Under the pieces are notes generated by a model that did not search any database, was not told the origin of the DNA, and worked only from the letters and a program-made list of their open reading frames with translations. From contig NZ_CP047166.1 in the NCBI RefSeq assembly GCF_016806125.1, forward strand, positions 2,542,001-2,606,000: a stretch of 64,000 nt of DNA, in the 5' to 3' direction. Positions 9,461 through 17,448 of the stretch are shown here, piece by piece; positions within the stretch are counted from its first letter, which is position 1; every line of letters begins with the position of its first letter. Source of the stretch: Ponticoccus alexandrii. Its GTDB lineage: Bacteria; Pseudomonadota; Alphaproteobacteria; Rhodobacterales; Rhodobacteraceae. The translations under genes were made by a program, and so were the position numbers.

Positions 9461-9677
9461 TGAACCGTATCGACATGATCAAATATACATGCCCTGCCCG
9501 ATGAAACCCTTGACCGCGGTCAGGCAGGTTGAAGGCTGTTCCAGTTCTCTCCAATTTCGGCAGGGATGGCGCAAATAAGCGAACGGCAGCTTCGCCCGTA
9601 CTCCGTTGAAAAACTCGCCTGGCCTGAAGGGCTGACCGCTGATTCAATCTGGTTGCGGCGGCTTGAGGTGAACGAAG

Positions 9678-10197
9678 ATGATGGGATCCCGGCAGGAAGC
9701 GCAAGGCGTTCTGTTCTACGAGTTCTCGATTGAAGCGCACGTTCCGTCCGACCAAAAACTCCACGCCGAAGTCGGACTGGCACCCCGCCAGCCTCGATCC
9801 CGGAGACGCACCTCAGGCTGTCAGGGAATACCTGGACACGCTCGACGATGCCGCCTTCGGCGCTGCGAGCCCGGTCGAGCCGAAGTTCACTTCGCATTCC
9901 GATCCGGCCTCGCAATGGACCGGGGCTCGGGGCGGTCCGGCCTACTTTGCCTATTCCCCCAACGACCTGATCGACACCGACAACGGCGTGATCCTCGATG
10001 TGGAAGCAACCCGGTCGATCCGCCAGGCCGAGGTTGGATCGGTGCGGACGATGATCGACCGGATCCTCGGCCTCAACCGGCTCCGATTACGTGGCCCGCG
10101 CTGAACAAACGACGATTTTCTCCTCGCCGCAACCGCTCAGAACCTCCGGAAACTGGCCAAGGCCTTTTCTGCATCGCAGCAACCTCGAAAAGTCTGA
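9678..10197 (+). pseudogene. IS1182-type transposase relic with two internal deletions
   Basis: Three blocks of one transposase can be followed. The N-terminus M-M-G-S-R-Q-E-A-Q-G-V-L-F-Y-E-F-S-I-E (9678 on) lies in one frame. A middle block is in the next frame, with A-V-R-E-Y-L-D-T-L-D-D-A-A-F-G-A-A, F-A-Y-S and A-I/S-I-R-Q-A-E-V-G-like sequence up to T-M-I-D. It then jumps to the far C-terminus R-I-L-G-L-N-R-L-R-L-R-G-P, a frame change and A-T-A-Q-N-L-R-K-L-A-K-A-F with stop at 10195-10197. The intact family is about three times longer, so at least two in-element deletions have occurred. It is not functional. Confidence 0.8.
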
Positions 10198-10392
10198 CAG
10201 GAAAGCCGCTTGCACCATGTTCAGCCGTCGATCTTCTGCGCCAGCGAACGGGTGTTTTTCCACGGAAACAGCTGGTTCAAGCCGTTCTCTGCGGCGGTGC
10301 GAATGTTCGAGACGACACAACACCGGCGCCGCGTGTCACAAACCTCGATCCTGTCCCGTCTTATAGGTATAGTCAGAGAAACGGCGACCGCG

Positions 10393-10848
10393 ATGACTCC
10401 TCGCATGAACTATTACAAAGCCGCTCCTGAGGCGATGACCGCGGCCGAGGAGACGACGAAGAGATTATCTCTCCCTGAAGCACTGCGTGAGTTGGTCAAA
10501 ATGCGCGTGTCGCAGATCAACGGCTGCGCGTTCTGCCTCAACATGCATGCGCCCGCGGCGCGGCAAGCTGGCGTTTCGCAGCAGAAGCTGGATGTCCTTG
10601 CGGCGTGGCGGGAAAGCCCCGCTATTGATGATTGCGAGCGCGCCGCACTGGCGTGGGCCGAGGCTTTGAAGCGCATCGAGCAAACGCGCGCGCCCGATGC
10701 TGACTACCAGCGCCTGGCGGCCTCCTTCGATGAGAGGGAGCGGGTCGAGCTGACCTTCGTGATCACCACGATCAATGCGTGGAACAGGTTTGCAGTTGGT
10801 TTTCGCATGGTCCACTCGCTGCCTGCGGATCAAAGTGCGGCAGCCTGA
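10393..10848 (+). CDS. Carboxymuconolactone decarboxylase / AhpD-like protein
   Basis: 151 residues from ATG 10393 (ATG 10405 also possible). It contains V-K-M-R-V-S-Q-I-N-G-C-A-F-C-L-N-M-H near residue 45, the C-x-x-C plus His active site of AhpD-type alkylhydroperoxidases, and a typical all-helical remainder. Members act as disulfide-dependent peroxidases or relatives; exact substrate unknown. The 3' end overlaps the start of the sigma-factor gene. Genes of this family are known neighbours and regulatory targets of ECF41 sigma factors, so the pair makes biological sense even though the sigma factor is now frameshifted. Confidence 0.9.
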   Translation: MTPRMNYYKAAPEAMTAAEETTKRLSLPEALRELVKMRVSQINGCAFCLNMHAPAARQAGVSQQKLDVLAAWRESPAIDDCERAALAWAEALKRIEQTRAPDADYQRLAASFDERERVELTFVITTINAWNRFAVGFRMVHSLPADQSAAA

Positions 10849-11702
10849 CCCGCACAGTCTGATTTTCGAGGGGGAGCGCAGACGTCTGGCGGGGCTCGCC
10901 TACCGTATGACCGGGTCCGTGGCCGAGACAGAGGATATTCTCCAAGAGGCTGTGCTGAAGTTCCGTGCCGCCCAGTTGTCCCATCTCGACCGCCCGACGC
11001 GGTGGTTGTCGACGGTCGTCATGCGGCTGTGCCTCGACCACTTACGCTCCGCGCGGGCGCGCAGGGAAACTTATGTCGGGGCATGGCTGCCCGATCCGTT
11101 GATTGCCGATCATTCTCCCGGCGCGGAGAGTGATTGGATGGAAACGGAGGATGTTGGCATCGCGCTGATCCCGACGCTCAACACCCCGGAGATGCGTGCG
11201 GCCTGTATCCTTCGAGACGCCTTCGACTACTCGTTCGACGAGATCGCCACATTCCTTGGAAAATCCGATGCCGCTTGCCGGCAACTGGTTTCACGCGCGC
11301 GACGCAAACTGGCGGGTGCCGAACCTGCCGATCCACCATCGAGTGCGATGGAGCATCCGCTGGTCGTCGCCTTCTGGGAAGCGAGCCGACAACCGCCTGC
11401 TCGCCCTGTTCGCCGATGATATCGAGCTTCACACTGATGGTGGCGGTATGCTCCCGGCAGCGATCAACGTGCTGGATGGGCCGTGCAACGCTGCCCGATT
11501 GTTCGTCTGTCTCGCCAGAAAGCGAGCCCTTCCGGCCAGCCCCTGCCCCCCGCTTCGGTGGGTCAGCAGCTCGCCGGGTTTCCTCTCCACCGAAATCGGC
11601 GTCTTGCAGACCACCGCACTCTCAATCCGGAACGGCCGGATAGCGGCGACCTGGATAGTGAGGAACCCCGAAAAGCTCCAACACCTGCGCCCGCGCGGTT
11701 AG
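10835..11702 (+). pseudogene. ECF41-type sigma factor (SigJ-like), frameshifted near 11385
   Basis: The GTG at 10835 gives a start overlapping the upstream gene by 14 bases. Sigma region 2 (A-G-L-A-Y-R-M-T-G-S-V-A-E-T-E-D-I-L-Q-E-A) and region 4 (R-A-A-C-I-L-R-D-A-F-D-Y-S-F-D-E-I-A) are intact in the first frame. After A-F-W-E-A-S-R (about 11390) the family's C-terminal SnoaL-like extension continues in the next frame: L-L-A-L-F-A-D-D-I-E-L-H-T-D-G-G-G, and the late N-P-E-K-L motif close to the end at 11702. In family members this extension follows in phase and tunes sigma activity. Read literally, the product would have the sigma regions but end in an unrelated tail. Confidence 0.82.
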
Positions 11703-12133
11703 ACGCAGAAACTGTCGCGCACGGTGCCTGCTCTGTAACTGATGACGTACGATCCCCCATATCGGTCGATCAGCCACTCTGGGATACCATCGTGGCGCTA
11801 TCGAATGTCGTGGAAGGGCTCGAAGCGGCGCTGCGGCGGACAGCGTAACGCGGTTGGCGGAGGCACATGAAGCTCCAGGCCCTGACCGGACCTTCGACGG
11901 GAAGACCGACACCGCGGTACGACTTCCCCCACGTCGCCATGCGCACGTGTGGTATCCCGTCGAGGGATGGAAATCCGGCCGGACTTTCCTCACTGTCAGA
12001 TTTGTCGCCGCTGCATCTCGCGATGACAGCAGCAACAAACCTTGGACAAACCAGGCTTTCGCGACGCTATGCGCAAAGACCTGACTTCTTCGGCTACACC
12101 CATGGCCCGTTCCTGCCTGGGGATGGATAGCGT
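11703..12133. other. Gap between sigma-factor relic and CDF gene; no supported gene
   Basis: A 431-base stretch. Several short frames exist, for example one ending at 11848 with V-D-Q-P-L-W-D-T-I-V-A-L-S-N-V-V-E-G and one at 11854-12084, but none has a family signature or clear start. Probably degraded sequence in the decaying island. Confidence 0.3.
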
Positions 12134-13111
12134 TTAACCAGTCCGGCGCTCTTCGCCTGCCGTCACCTCGACGGTCACATGCTCCATCCCGGTCGTCTCG
12201 CGCACGCGGCCTTTCACGGCGCGGCGCACGTCGTCCGCCACCGCGCCCGGCGCGAGCTCGATCTCCAACGTGGCCATGGGCCGCTCCTGAGTGATCGACC
12301 AGGCGTGGACGTGATGGGCGCGGGCCACGCCGGGCAGCGTGGCTTCCAGGTCGGTCGCGACGGCGCGGGCGTCGAAGCCCGCCGGTGCGCCTTCGAGCAG
12401 GATGTGGCCGCTCTCGCGCACCACGGACCACGCCGAGCGCAGGATGAGGAGAGCAACCAGCACCGACAGGTTCGGGTCGATGGGGGTCCAGCCTGTCCAG
12501 ATGATGATGAGCGAGGCCGCAATCGCCGCAACCGAGCCGAGCAGATCTCCCATGACGTGCAGGGCGGCGGCACGGACGTTGAGGTTGTCGCCCTCCGCGC
12601 GGCTGAGCACCCAGAAGGCCAGAACGTTCACCACGAGCCCTCCCACGGCGACCCAGAGCATCAGCCCGCCCAGCACCTCGTGTGGCTCGCGCAGGCGCTG
12701 GACGGCCTCGAAGACGATCCACCCCGCGATGGCGAACAACGTGAGCCCGTTCACGAAGGCGGCCAGCACCGAGAAGCGGTCGAAGCCGTAGGTCCGCTTC
12801 CAGTCCGCCGGTCGCCGCGCCAGCCGGAAGGCGAACCAGGCCAGCAGAAGCGAGGCGAAGTCGGTCAGCATGTGGCCCGCATCGGCCAGAAGCGCGAGCG
12901 ATCCGGAGATGATCCCGCCGATGACCTCGGCCCCCATGAAACCGCCGGTCAGGGCCGCGGCGACGAGGATGGCGCGTTCCTTGGACCGGCGCGCCTCGGG
13001 CGTGTCATTGGCCGAGAGGGTCGGACCGTGCGAATGCCCCGCATGCCCGTGTCCATGTGCGTGGCTGTGCCCGTGTGCATGATCGTGCCCGTGACTGTGA
13101 TCATGTCCCAT
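12134..13111 (-). CDS. Cation diffusion facilitator (CzcD/ZitB-like metal efflux)
   Basis: 325 residues from ATG 13111, preceded by GGAGG at ideal distance. The N-terminus is a histidine-rich metal-binding tail (repeated H-x-H-x pattern within the first 28 residues). Six membrane helices follow with L-A-D-A-G-H-M-L-T-D in TM2 and A-L-H-V-M-G-D-L in TM5, the paired HxxxD-type zinc transport sites, then a cytoplasmic C-terminal domain with H-H-V-H-A-W-S. It exports Zn2+ and possibly Cd2+ or Co2+ by proton antiport. Its ATG overlaps the stop of a 40-codon ORF upstream (TGATG), and a MerR-type promoter precedes both. Confidence 0.93.
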   Translation of the reverse strand: MGHDHSHGHDHAHGHSHAHGHGHAGHSHGPTLSANDTPEARRSKERAILVAAALTGGFMGAEVIGGIISGSLALLADAGHMLTDFASLLLAWFAFRLARRPADWKRTYGFDRFSVLAAFVNGLTLFAIAGWIVFEAVQRLREPHEVLGGLMLWVAVGGLVVNVLAFWVLSRAEGDNLNVRAAALHVMGDLLGSVAAIAASLIIIWTGWTPIDPNLSVLVALLILRSAWSVVRESGHILLEGAPAGFDARAVATDLEATLPGVARAHHVHAWSITQERPMATLEIELAPGAVADDVRRAVKGRVRETTGMEHVTVEVTAGEERRTG

Positions 13112-13233
13112 CACCGCACCTCCGCCCAAAGGCCCTTGTCAGCACGGCGCGCGACATGCGCGTTTATCCCGTGGTGGATCGTGGGGGCATCGAAGCCCGG
13201 CAGGTCGGGGCTGCGGAGGTGTCGGTCGATCAT
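13111..13233 (-). CDS. Small ORF (40 aa) translationally coupled to the CDF gene
   Basis: ATG at 13233 opens 40 codons ending in TGA that shares bases with the CDF start codon (TGATG). The product begins M-I-D-R-H-L-R-S-P-D-L-P-G-F and ends K-G-L-W-A-E-V-R, with three histidines in the middle (I-H-H-G-I-N-A-H). It sits about 26 bases after the predicted start point of the MerR-type promoter, so it would be the first gene of the metal-efflux transcript. I do not recognise a family. It may be a real small protein or a leader peptide driving CDF translation. Confidence 0.5.
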   Translation of the reverse strand: MIDRHLRSPDLPGFDAPTIHHGINAHVARRADKGLWAEVR

Positions 13234-13265
13234 GGCAGTGCTCTTGATTCGTGGCGTCCCCATGG

Positions 13266-13296
13266 TAGATACGATCTACAGTCACTGTAGCTTCAA
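13266..13296 (-). promoter_or_regulatory. MerR-family (ZntR-type) promoter with 19-bp spacer
   Basis: On the minus strand TTGAAG (13296-13291) and TATCTA (13271-13266) are separated by 19 bp. The spacer contains the dyad CTACAG-TGA-CTGTAG (13290-13276). The overlong spacer with a dyad between -35 and -10 is diagnostic of promoters activated by MerR-type proteins through DNA untwisting. It points at the small ORF and CDF gene; the merR gene at 13309 is divergent. Confidence 0.75.
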
Positions 13297-13308
13297 GGGA
13301 TAATCGCG

Positions 13309-13731
13309 ATGCAGGGCCATTCCATCGGTACGCTGTCCAGGCGCACGGGCGTGAAGGTGACGACGATCCGCTACTATGAGGGGCGTGGTCTTTTGCCCGA
13401 TCCCGGCCGCACGGGCGGGGGGCAGCGCCGCTACGGCGATGCCGAGCTGAACCGGTTGTCCTTTATCGCCCATGCCCGGCAGCTTGGTTTCGACCTCGAC
13501 GCCATTGCCGAACTGATCGCGTTGCAGGAGACACCCCATGCTGCCCATGGCGACGCGCACCGCATCGCGAAGGATCGGATTATCGAAATCCGTGATCGGA
13601 TCGCGCGGTTGCGGCGGCTGGAGGCTGAATTGGTGCGCGTCGTGAACACCTGCGACGGTCAGTCCGATGGCCAACCCTGCCGGGTGCTGCACGCCCTTGC
13701 CGATCATCAGGCGTGCGAAAGCGAGCACTGA
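13309..13731 (+). CDS. MerR-family metal-responsive regulator (ZntR/CadR-like)
   Basis: 140 residues, ATG 13309 with AAGGGA upstream. The N-terminal helix-turn-helix I-G-T-L-S-R-R-T-G-V-K-V-T-T-I-R-Y-Y-E is classic MerR. A long dimerisation helix follows, and the C-terminal segment T-C-D-G-Q-S-D-G-Q-P-C with a later A-C-E-S-E-H supplies cysteines and histidines for metal sensing. It is divergent from the CDF efflux gene and a MerR-type promoter lies between, so it should activate efflux in response to Zn2+ or a similar divalent ion. Confidence 0.92.
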   Translation: MQGHSIGTLSRRTGVKVTTIRYYEGRGLLPDPGRTGGGQRRYGDAELNRLSFIAHARQLGFDLDAIAELIALQETPHAAHGDAHRIAKDRIIEIRDRIARLRRLEAELVRVVNTCDGQSDGQPCRVLHALADHQACESEH

Positions 13732-13854
13732 GACCTGCATGGGGTGACAAAGAGGTTTTGAAGGTGAACACGCGCGTGTCGGGGCGCGGGCCACGCCGGA
13801 GCATTCTCCAAGCGGCGATTGTGGACGACACTCGGTAGCTCCTATCGCTCTTCC

Positions 13855-14655
13855 CTATCGTGAACGGTTCCGGTCGAGCAGATAGCGGCCTGGAGGCTTG
13901 CCGACCATCTTTCGAAACATGGTCACGAAACTGCTGGCGCTTTCATAGCCGAGATCGATGGCGACGGACTGAACCGACTGACCCGCGCTCAGCCGCCGCA
14001 AGGCAAGCACGATATGCAACTGTCGGCGCCAGCGGCCGAAACTCATGCCCAGCTCTTCGGCCAACAGACGGCTCAGGCTGCGCTCACTGAGCGCGACGCG
14101 GGAAGCCCACTCCGCGACGCTCGCATGATCCGCAGGCGCCGCGATCAACAGGTCGGTAAGCTTCTTCAAGCGCGGATCACCGGGGATGGGCAGGCAGAGG
14201 TCCTCGACAGGTGCCGCAGCCAGCTCATCGAAGAGAACGGACACGATCCGGCCATCCGGACCGTCGACGTCATAGAGGTCCGGCAGAGCGTTGGCCCGCA
14301 TCAGCAACTCGCGGAAGAAACGCGACACCGTGATCGTGCAGCAGTCCTTCGGCAGGTTCGCGGAGTCGGGAGGATCAATGAAGAGAGAGAGACACTCCAC
14401 CTCGCCCGAGCCGAAAACGGAATGGGGCAGCCCGCCGGGAATCCACACGGCGCATTGCGGCGGTACGATCCAGACTGCGCCGTCGACCTCACAATTGACA
14501 ACGCCCCGCACCGTGAAGAGCAGTTGCGCCTTCTGATGGTGGTGCCGGGGCGATTGCTCCAGCGCGTCAAGCGTGGCGACCGCGTTGGCTGCCACCAGCG
14601 CACGCGGGATCTCGTCGACATAGGCGAGCCAGTCGCGACGGACGTCCAGATACAT
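13855..14655 (-). CDS. AraC-family transcriptional regulator with N-terminal cupin
   Basis: 266 residues from ATG 14655, chosen because CGAGG lies 8 bases upstream; an ATG at 14670 is in phase too. The N-terminal cupin region shows H-H-H-Q-K-A-Q-L-L-F-T-V-R-G and P-P-Q-C-A-V-W-I-P-G-G-L-P-H. The C-terminal AraC DNA-binding domain has S-E-R-S-L-S-R-L-L-A-E-E-L-G-M-S-F and I-D-L-G-Y-E-S-A-S-S-F-V-T-M-F-R-K. This two-part build matches NimR-like regulators. It is divergent from the two-gene set at 14835-15673, its probable targets. Confidence 0.9.
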   Translation of the reverse strand: MYLDVRRDWLAYVDEIPRALVAANAVATLDALEQSPRHHHQKAQLLFTVRGVVNCEVDGAVWIVPPQCAVWIPGGLPHSVFGSGEVECLSLFIDPPDSANLPKDCCTITVSRFFRELLMRANALPDLYDVDGPDGRIVSVLFDELAAAPVEDLCLPIPGDPRLKKLTDLLIAAPADHASVAEWASRVALSERSLSRLLAEELGMSFGRWRRQLHIVLALRRLSAGQSVQSVAIDLGYESASSFVTMFRKMVGKPPGRYLLDRNRSR

Positions 14656-14834
14656 CTCAGACCTCGGCATTCTCAGATCAGGCCGGATTGAAACATATAG
14701 TGACAGGGTTGCGCAATGACGCCACATGCCGGGTGGCGTATTGCTGTGGGGCAAAGGCGGCTGGCGGATCTTGTGATCGCGCTCCCTTGCTGGAGAGCCA
14801 GAGCTGCCCGGCACATAGGCACAGGAGTTTCCAC

Positions 14835-15233
14835 GTGATCGACAATGCCCCGGTCAAGCTCGCGCTCGCATGGCTCATCCCTGCCGTTGGTGCCGCGCTC
14901 TTTGTCACGATCCAGTCCTTTTCCTATCTGAACGCCTATCTCGGCAGCGGCGGGACGATGCCGGCCATGACCTTCGATTCCGCCGCCTTGTGGGGCCTGT
15001 CCATTTTCTATGGCGCCTGGGTCGTCCCGCCCTTGCTGGCGCTGGTCGTGCGGCGCGCGACCGACTGGGCGATGCTCGTCCTCGGCGGTCTGCTGTTCAT
15101 CATGAGCACGCTCGCTGGCGTCTTCGATGGCTTGCGCGATGGCGGCCATCTCGTGGGTCTGGAACTGCTGGCTGTCACGCTGCCGGGCGCGGTCGCGCTT
15201 CTCTTTACGTGGCAGCACATTCGCTCGACCTGA
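14835..15233 (+). CDS. Small integral membrane protein, unknown function
   Basis: 132 residues starting at GTG 14835, with AGGAG 7 bases upstream. At least four hydrophobic segments (around A-L-A-W-L-I-P-A-V-G-A-A-L-F, L-S-I-F-Y-G-A-W-V-V-P-P-L-L, M-L-V-L-G-G-L-L-F-I-M and L-L-A-V-T-L-P-G-A-V-A-L-L-F) predict a small inner-membrane protein. No family recognised. It lies 29 bases before the next gene and opposite an AraC regulator. Confidence 0.75.
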   Translation: MIDNAPVKLALAWLIPAVGAALFVTIQSFSYLNAYLGSGGTMPAMTFDSAALWGLSIFYGAWVVPPLLALVVRRATDWAMLVLGGLLFIMSTLAGVFDGLRDGGHLVGLELLAVTLPGAVALLFTWQHIRST

Positions 15234-15262
15234 AACCGTCCATTCCCGTCAGGAGACGACAC

Positions 15263-15673
15263 ATGCCCTTGGATATCCGTAACTTCCCGCTTGTCTGGCT
15301 GAGCTATGACGAAGCGCCCGATCACGACCACGACGCGGATTTCGCGGCACTCGAGGCGTGCTTTAAGCGCGGCGCACCGTTCGTGATCCTGAGCGATAAT
15401 GCTCCGACCGAAGACGAAGAGCACGACCATAGCCAAGAAGAAAGGAAGCGCACTGCGCTGTGGATGAAGAGGCACAAGGCCGAATTGCGGACGCTCGTGA
15501 GGGCGATGATCGTGATTGAGCCGAGCGCCGCCAAGCGTCTGGCCTTCAAGACTTTCGGCGCGGTCTTTTCCAAATTCTGGGGTTTTCCGTTGAAGATTGC
15601 AGTGACCCGCATAGAGGCGATGGATGTCGCCGAGACCCTGCTGTCAGAAGACATGGGGCCTGCAACATCCTGA
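15263..15673 (+). CDS. Hypothetical soluble protein, possibly STAS/SpoIIAA-like
   Basis: 136 residues, ATG 15263 preceded by AGGAG. It has an N-terminal beta segment (F-P-L-V-W-L-S-Y-D-E), an acidic His-rich stretch (D-H-D-H-D-A-D; E-D-E-E-H-D-H-S-Q-E-E) and a helical C-terminus (R-T-L-V-R-A-M-I-V-I-E-P-S). The alternating pattern resembles STAS-fold proteins, but no defining motif is visible, so the function is open. It is the second gene of a probable AraC-controlled operon. Confidence 0.72.
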   Translation: MPLDIRNFPLVWLSYDEAPDHDHDADFAALEACFKRGAPFVILSDNAPTEDEEHDHSQEERKRTALWMKRHKAELRTLVRAMIVIEPSAAKRLAFKTFGAVFSKFWGFPLKIAVTRIEAMDVAETLLSEDMGPATS

Positions 15674-16205
15674 AGAACGGCTGAGCGGGCCGTGAGAAGA
15701 CGGCTTTCGGAAGATGCGAGTTTCGCTCGGACCTAGGTCGATCGGGCTATGCCGCAGGTGTCGTGCCGAGTGGTATCCCGCACGGTCCGCCGGTGGAGGG
15801 TCGAACCAATACTGGTTGTCTGCTTTATCGGCTTCGCTCTTCGGAAACGGACAGACAGCGTGATCCCAAGCTGTATATTCGTCGTGCGCGCAGTGGATGT
15901 CTTCTCACTCCCTCAATGTCGATCGATCAAGCTCCGGTAAGGTATCCTGTCTGGAAGTCCGTTTCTGGATGGGGCCGGGTCAGGCTTCGCGCCCGCAGCG
16001 AAGGTCGGCTGTAGCCCATCGTGCCAGAGCCTCGACGAGTGACGGCAATAGAACTCTCGTCGCCCCCGAGTCGCCGATCGTAGTCAGCCGAGGGCAGTGC
16101 AAGGCTCTGGTCCGGCACCGAACATTCAGTTGGGACTGAGAGTTTCTCACGCGTTGAGACCTACGCCTCATGCATACCTCCCCTGCCAAGATGTGGAGCA
16201 AAAGT
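15674..16205. other. 532-base gap; no supported gene
   Basis: Short frames occur on both strands but lack start signals and family motifs. The codon pattern is unlike the neighbours. It is probably decayed island DNA. No hairpin terminator or RNA gene recognised. Confidence 0.3.
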
Positions 16206-16614
16206 ATGCAGGTCGGCGATCCAATTTCTGAGGAAATCATCATTCGAGCGCGAGAAAGCTTTTCGCGACGGGGACTTATGGCGCATCTCGGAGCCAAGAT
16301 AGCCCAGGCGCGCGCGGGGCTAGTCACGTTGCGGCTCCCCTTCCGCCAAGAACTTGCGCAACAACATGGCTACTTCCATGCCGGCGGGACATCGGCCATC
16401 GCCGACAGCGCAGGCGGTTACGCTGGTTTCACCCTCTTCCCCGAAGGCAGTTCAGTCCTGACGGTCGAGTTCAAACTGAACCTGATCAGCCCGGCGCAAG
16501 GAGATTATCTCGAGGCTGTTGGCCGCGTGATCAAGAATGGTCGCACACTGACCATCTGCCAGCTCGATGTCTGGGGCGTTGATGGAGAACGCCGGAAACA
16601 TGTCGCGACGGGGA
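16206..16614 (+). pseudogene. PaaI-type hotdog thioesterase, 3' end lost
   Basis: ATG 16206 with GGAG 7 bases upstream opens 136 good codons of a PaaI/YigI-like hotdog protein. The active region H-G-Y-F-H-A-G-G-T-S-A-I-A-D-S-A-G-G-Y-A resembles the HGG-x-Asp catalytic helix, followed by T-V-E-F-K-L-N-L and G-R-T-L-T-I-C-Q-L-D-V. After K-H-V-A-T-G the frame runs into an IS-end sequence at 16615 and then antisense integrase DNA, so the last few family residues are replaced. Only a handful of residues are missing, so residual activity cannot be excluded. Confidence 0.8.
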
Positions 16615-16630
16615 GGCTTTGTTGCGCAAA
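16615..16630. mobile_element. Solo IS terminal repeat (scar)
   Basis: GGCTTTGTTGCGCAAA is the kind of terminal inverted repeat found on IS5-family (IS903-like) elements. No transposase is left. The sequence sits exactly where both the thioesterase gene and the integrase gene stop resembling their families, so it marks an IS insertion followed by a deletion that removed the IS body and flanking DNA. Confidence 0.6.
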
Positions 16631-17253
16631 GGCCGGGTGTCCTTTGCTGAAGCCAAGGCATCACGGTACAGGGCTGCTAGCTGATCCTCCCCGAATACAC
16701 CTCGCTTCTTGGCGTCCTTTTTCTCACCTGTGATTGCTAGGCGGGCGAATGGATTCCTCTTGTCGAGGTCTTGCTCCAAAAAACCAAATTCGAGAACGGA
16801 ATGAAGGGACTGTACCCGCCTCCTAACCGTGCCGGTCTTGTTGCCCTTGTCCAGCAGAGAGGCCACTAGCTGCCTAGATTCTGCTCTTTGGTAGGTGTGC
16901 ACATCCCGATTGCCTGCCACCTCTATGAAGGCCCCTACAGTGAGCCTTACGGGCTTCTCATCAATACTTTTCCCGGAAAGGTACAGATCAGTGCAGGAAA
17001 GAAGGTCCAAGGCGCTGGGCTCAAGCGAATCCACCAACTTGGCTACGTCCACCGGCATCATCCGTTCCGCAGACCACACCTCATCCAGTTTGGCAGTTAG
17101 GGCAGAACTGAGAATCGCTACCCGCTCAAGGTCCCTGCCAAGGTTATGACGGACCACGTTCCGGCCAAAGGCATCGGCCACCCGATCCGGGACACGTCGA
17201 TTGTAGTAGTAGGAAGATCCACGCTGCACAGTGTGTTGCAGTTTGTGTGCCAT
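16631..17253 (-). pseudogene. Tyrosine-type integrase, N-terminal part only
   Basis: Starts at ATG 17253 (GGAG 6 bases upstream). The N-terminal [22 protein letters not shown]-type opening, then a SAM-like core-binding region (V-R-R-R-V-Q-S-L-H-S-V-L-E-F) and the start of the catalytic domain (F-G-E-D-Q-L-A-A-L-Y) are typical of alphaproteobacterial phage/island integrases. Similarity ends at A-S-A-K-D-T-R, before any of the catalytic R..H-x-x-R..Y residues, where the IS scar begins. Located 57 bases from the 3' end of a tRNA-Arg gene, the usual integration site. Confidence 0.85.
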
Positions 17254-17309
17254 CTGTATCTCCAAGCATCACTTAACGCTCGGATACAAAAGGGTTTTCA
17301 TGGGTCTTA

Positions 17310-17386
<77 letters not shown>

Positions 17387-17448
17387 CTGAGGCGTCCTCT
17401 ACCGCGCAACGCGGACCTGCGCAAGACGCTTTCCCGCCGATCCAGACC

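Noticed and set aside
13299-13304. GATAAT before merR as its -10 box
   Set aside because: Only four bases from the ATG; it overlaps the AAGGGA ribosome binding site, so it cannot be a normal -10 element for a leadered transcript.
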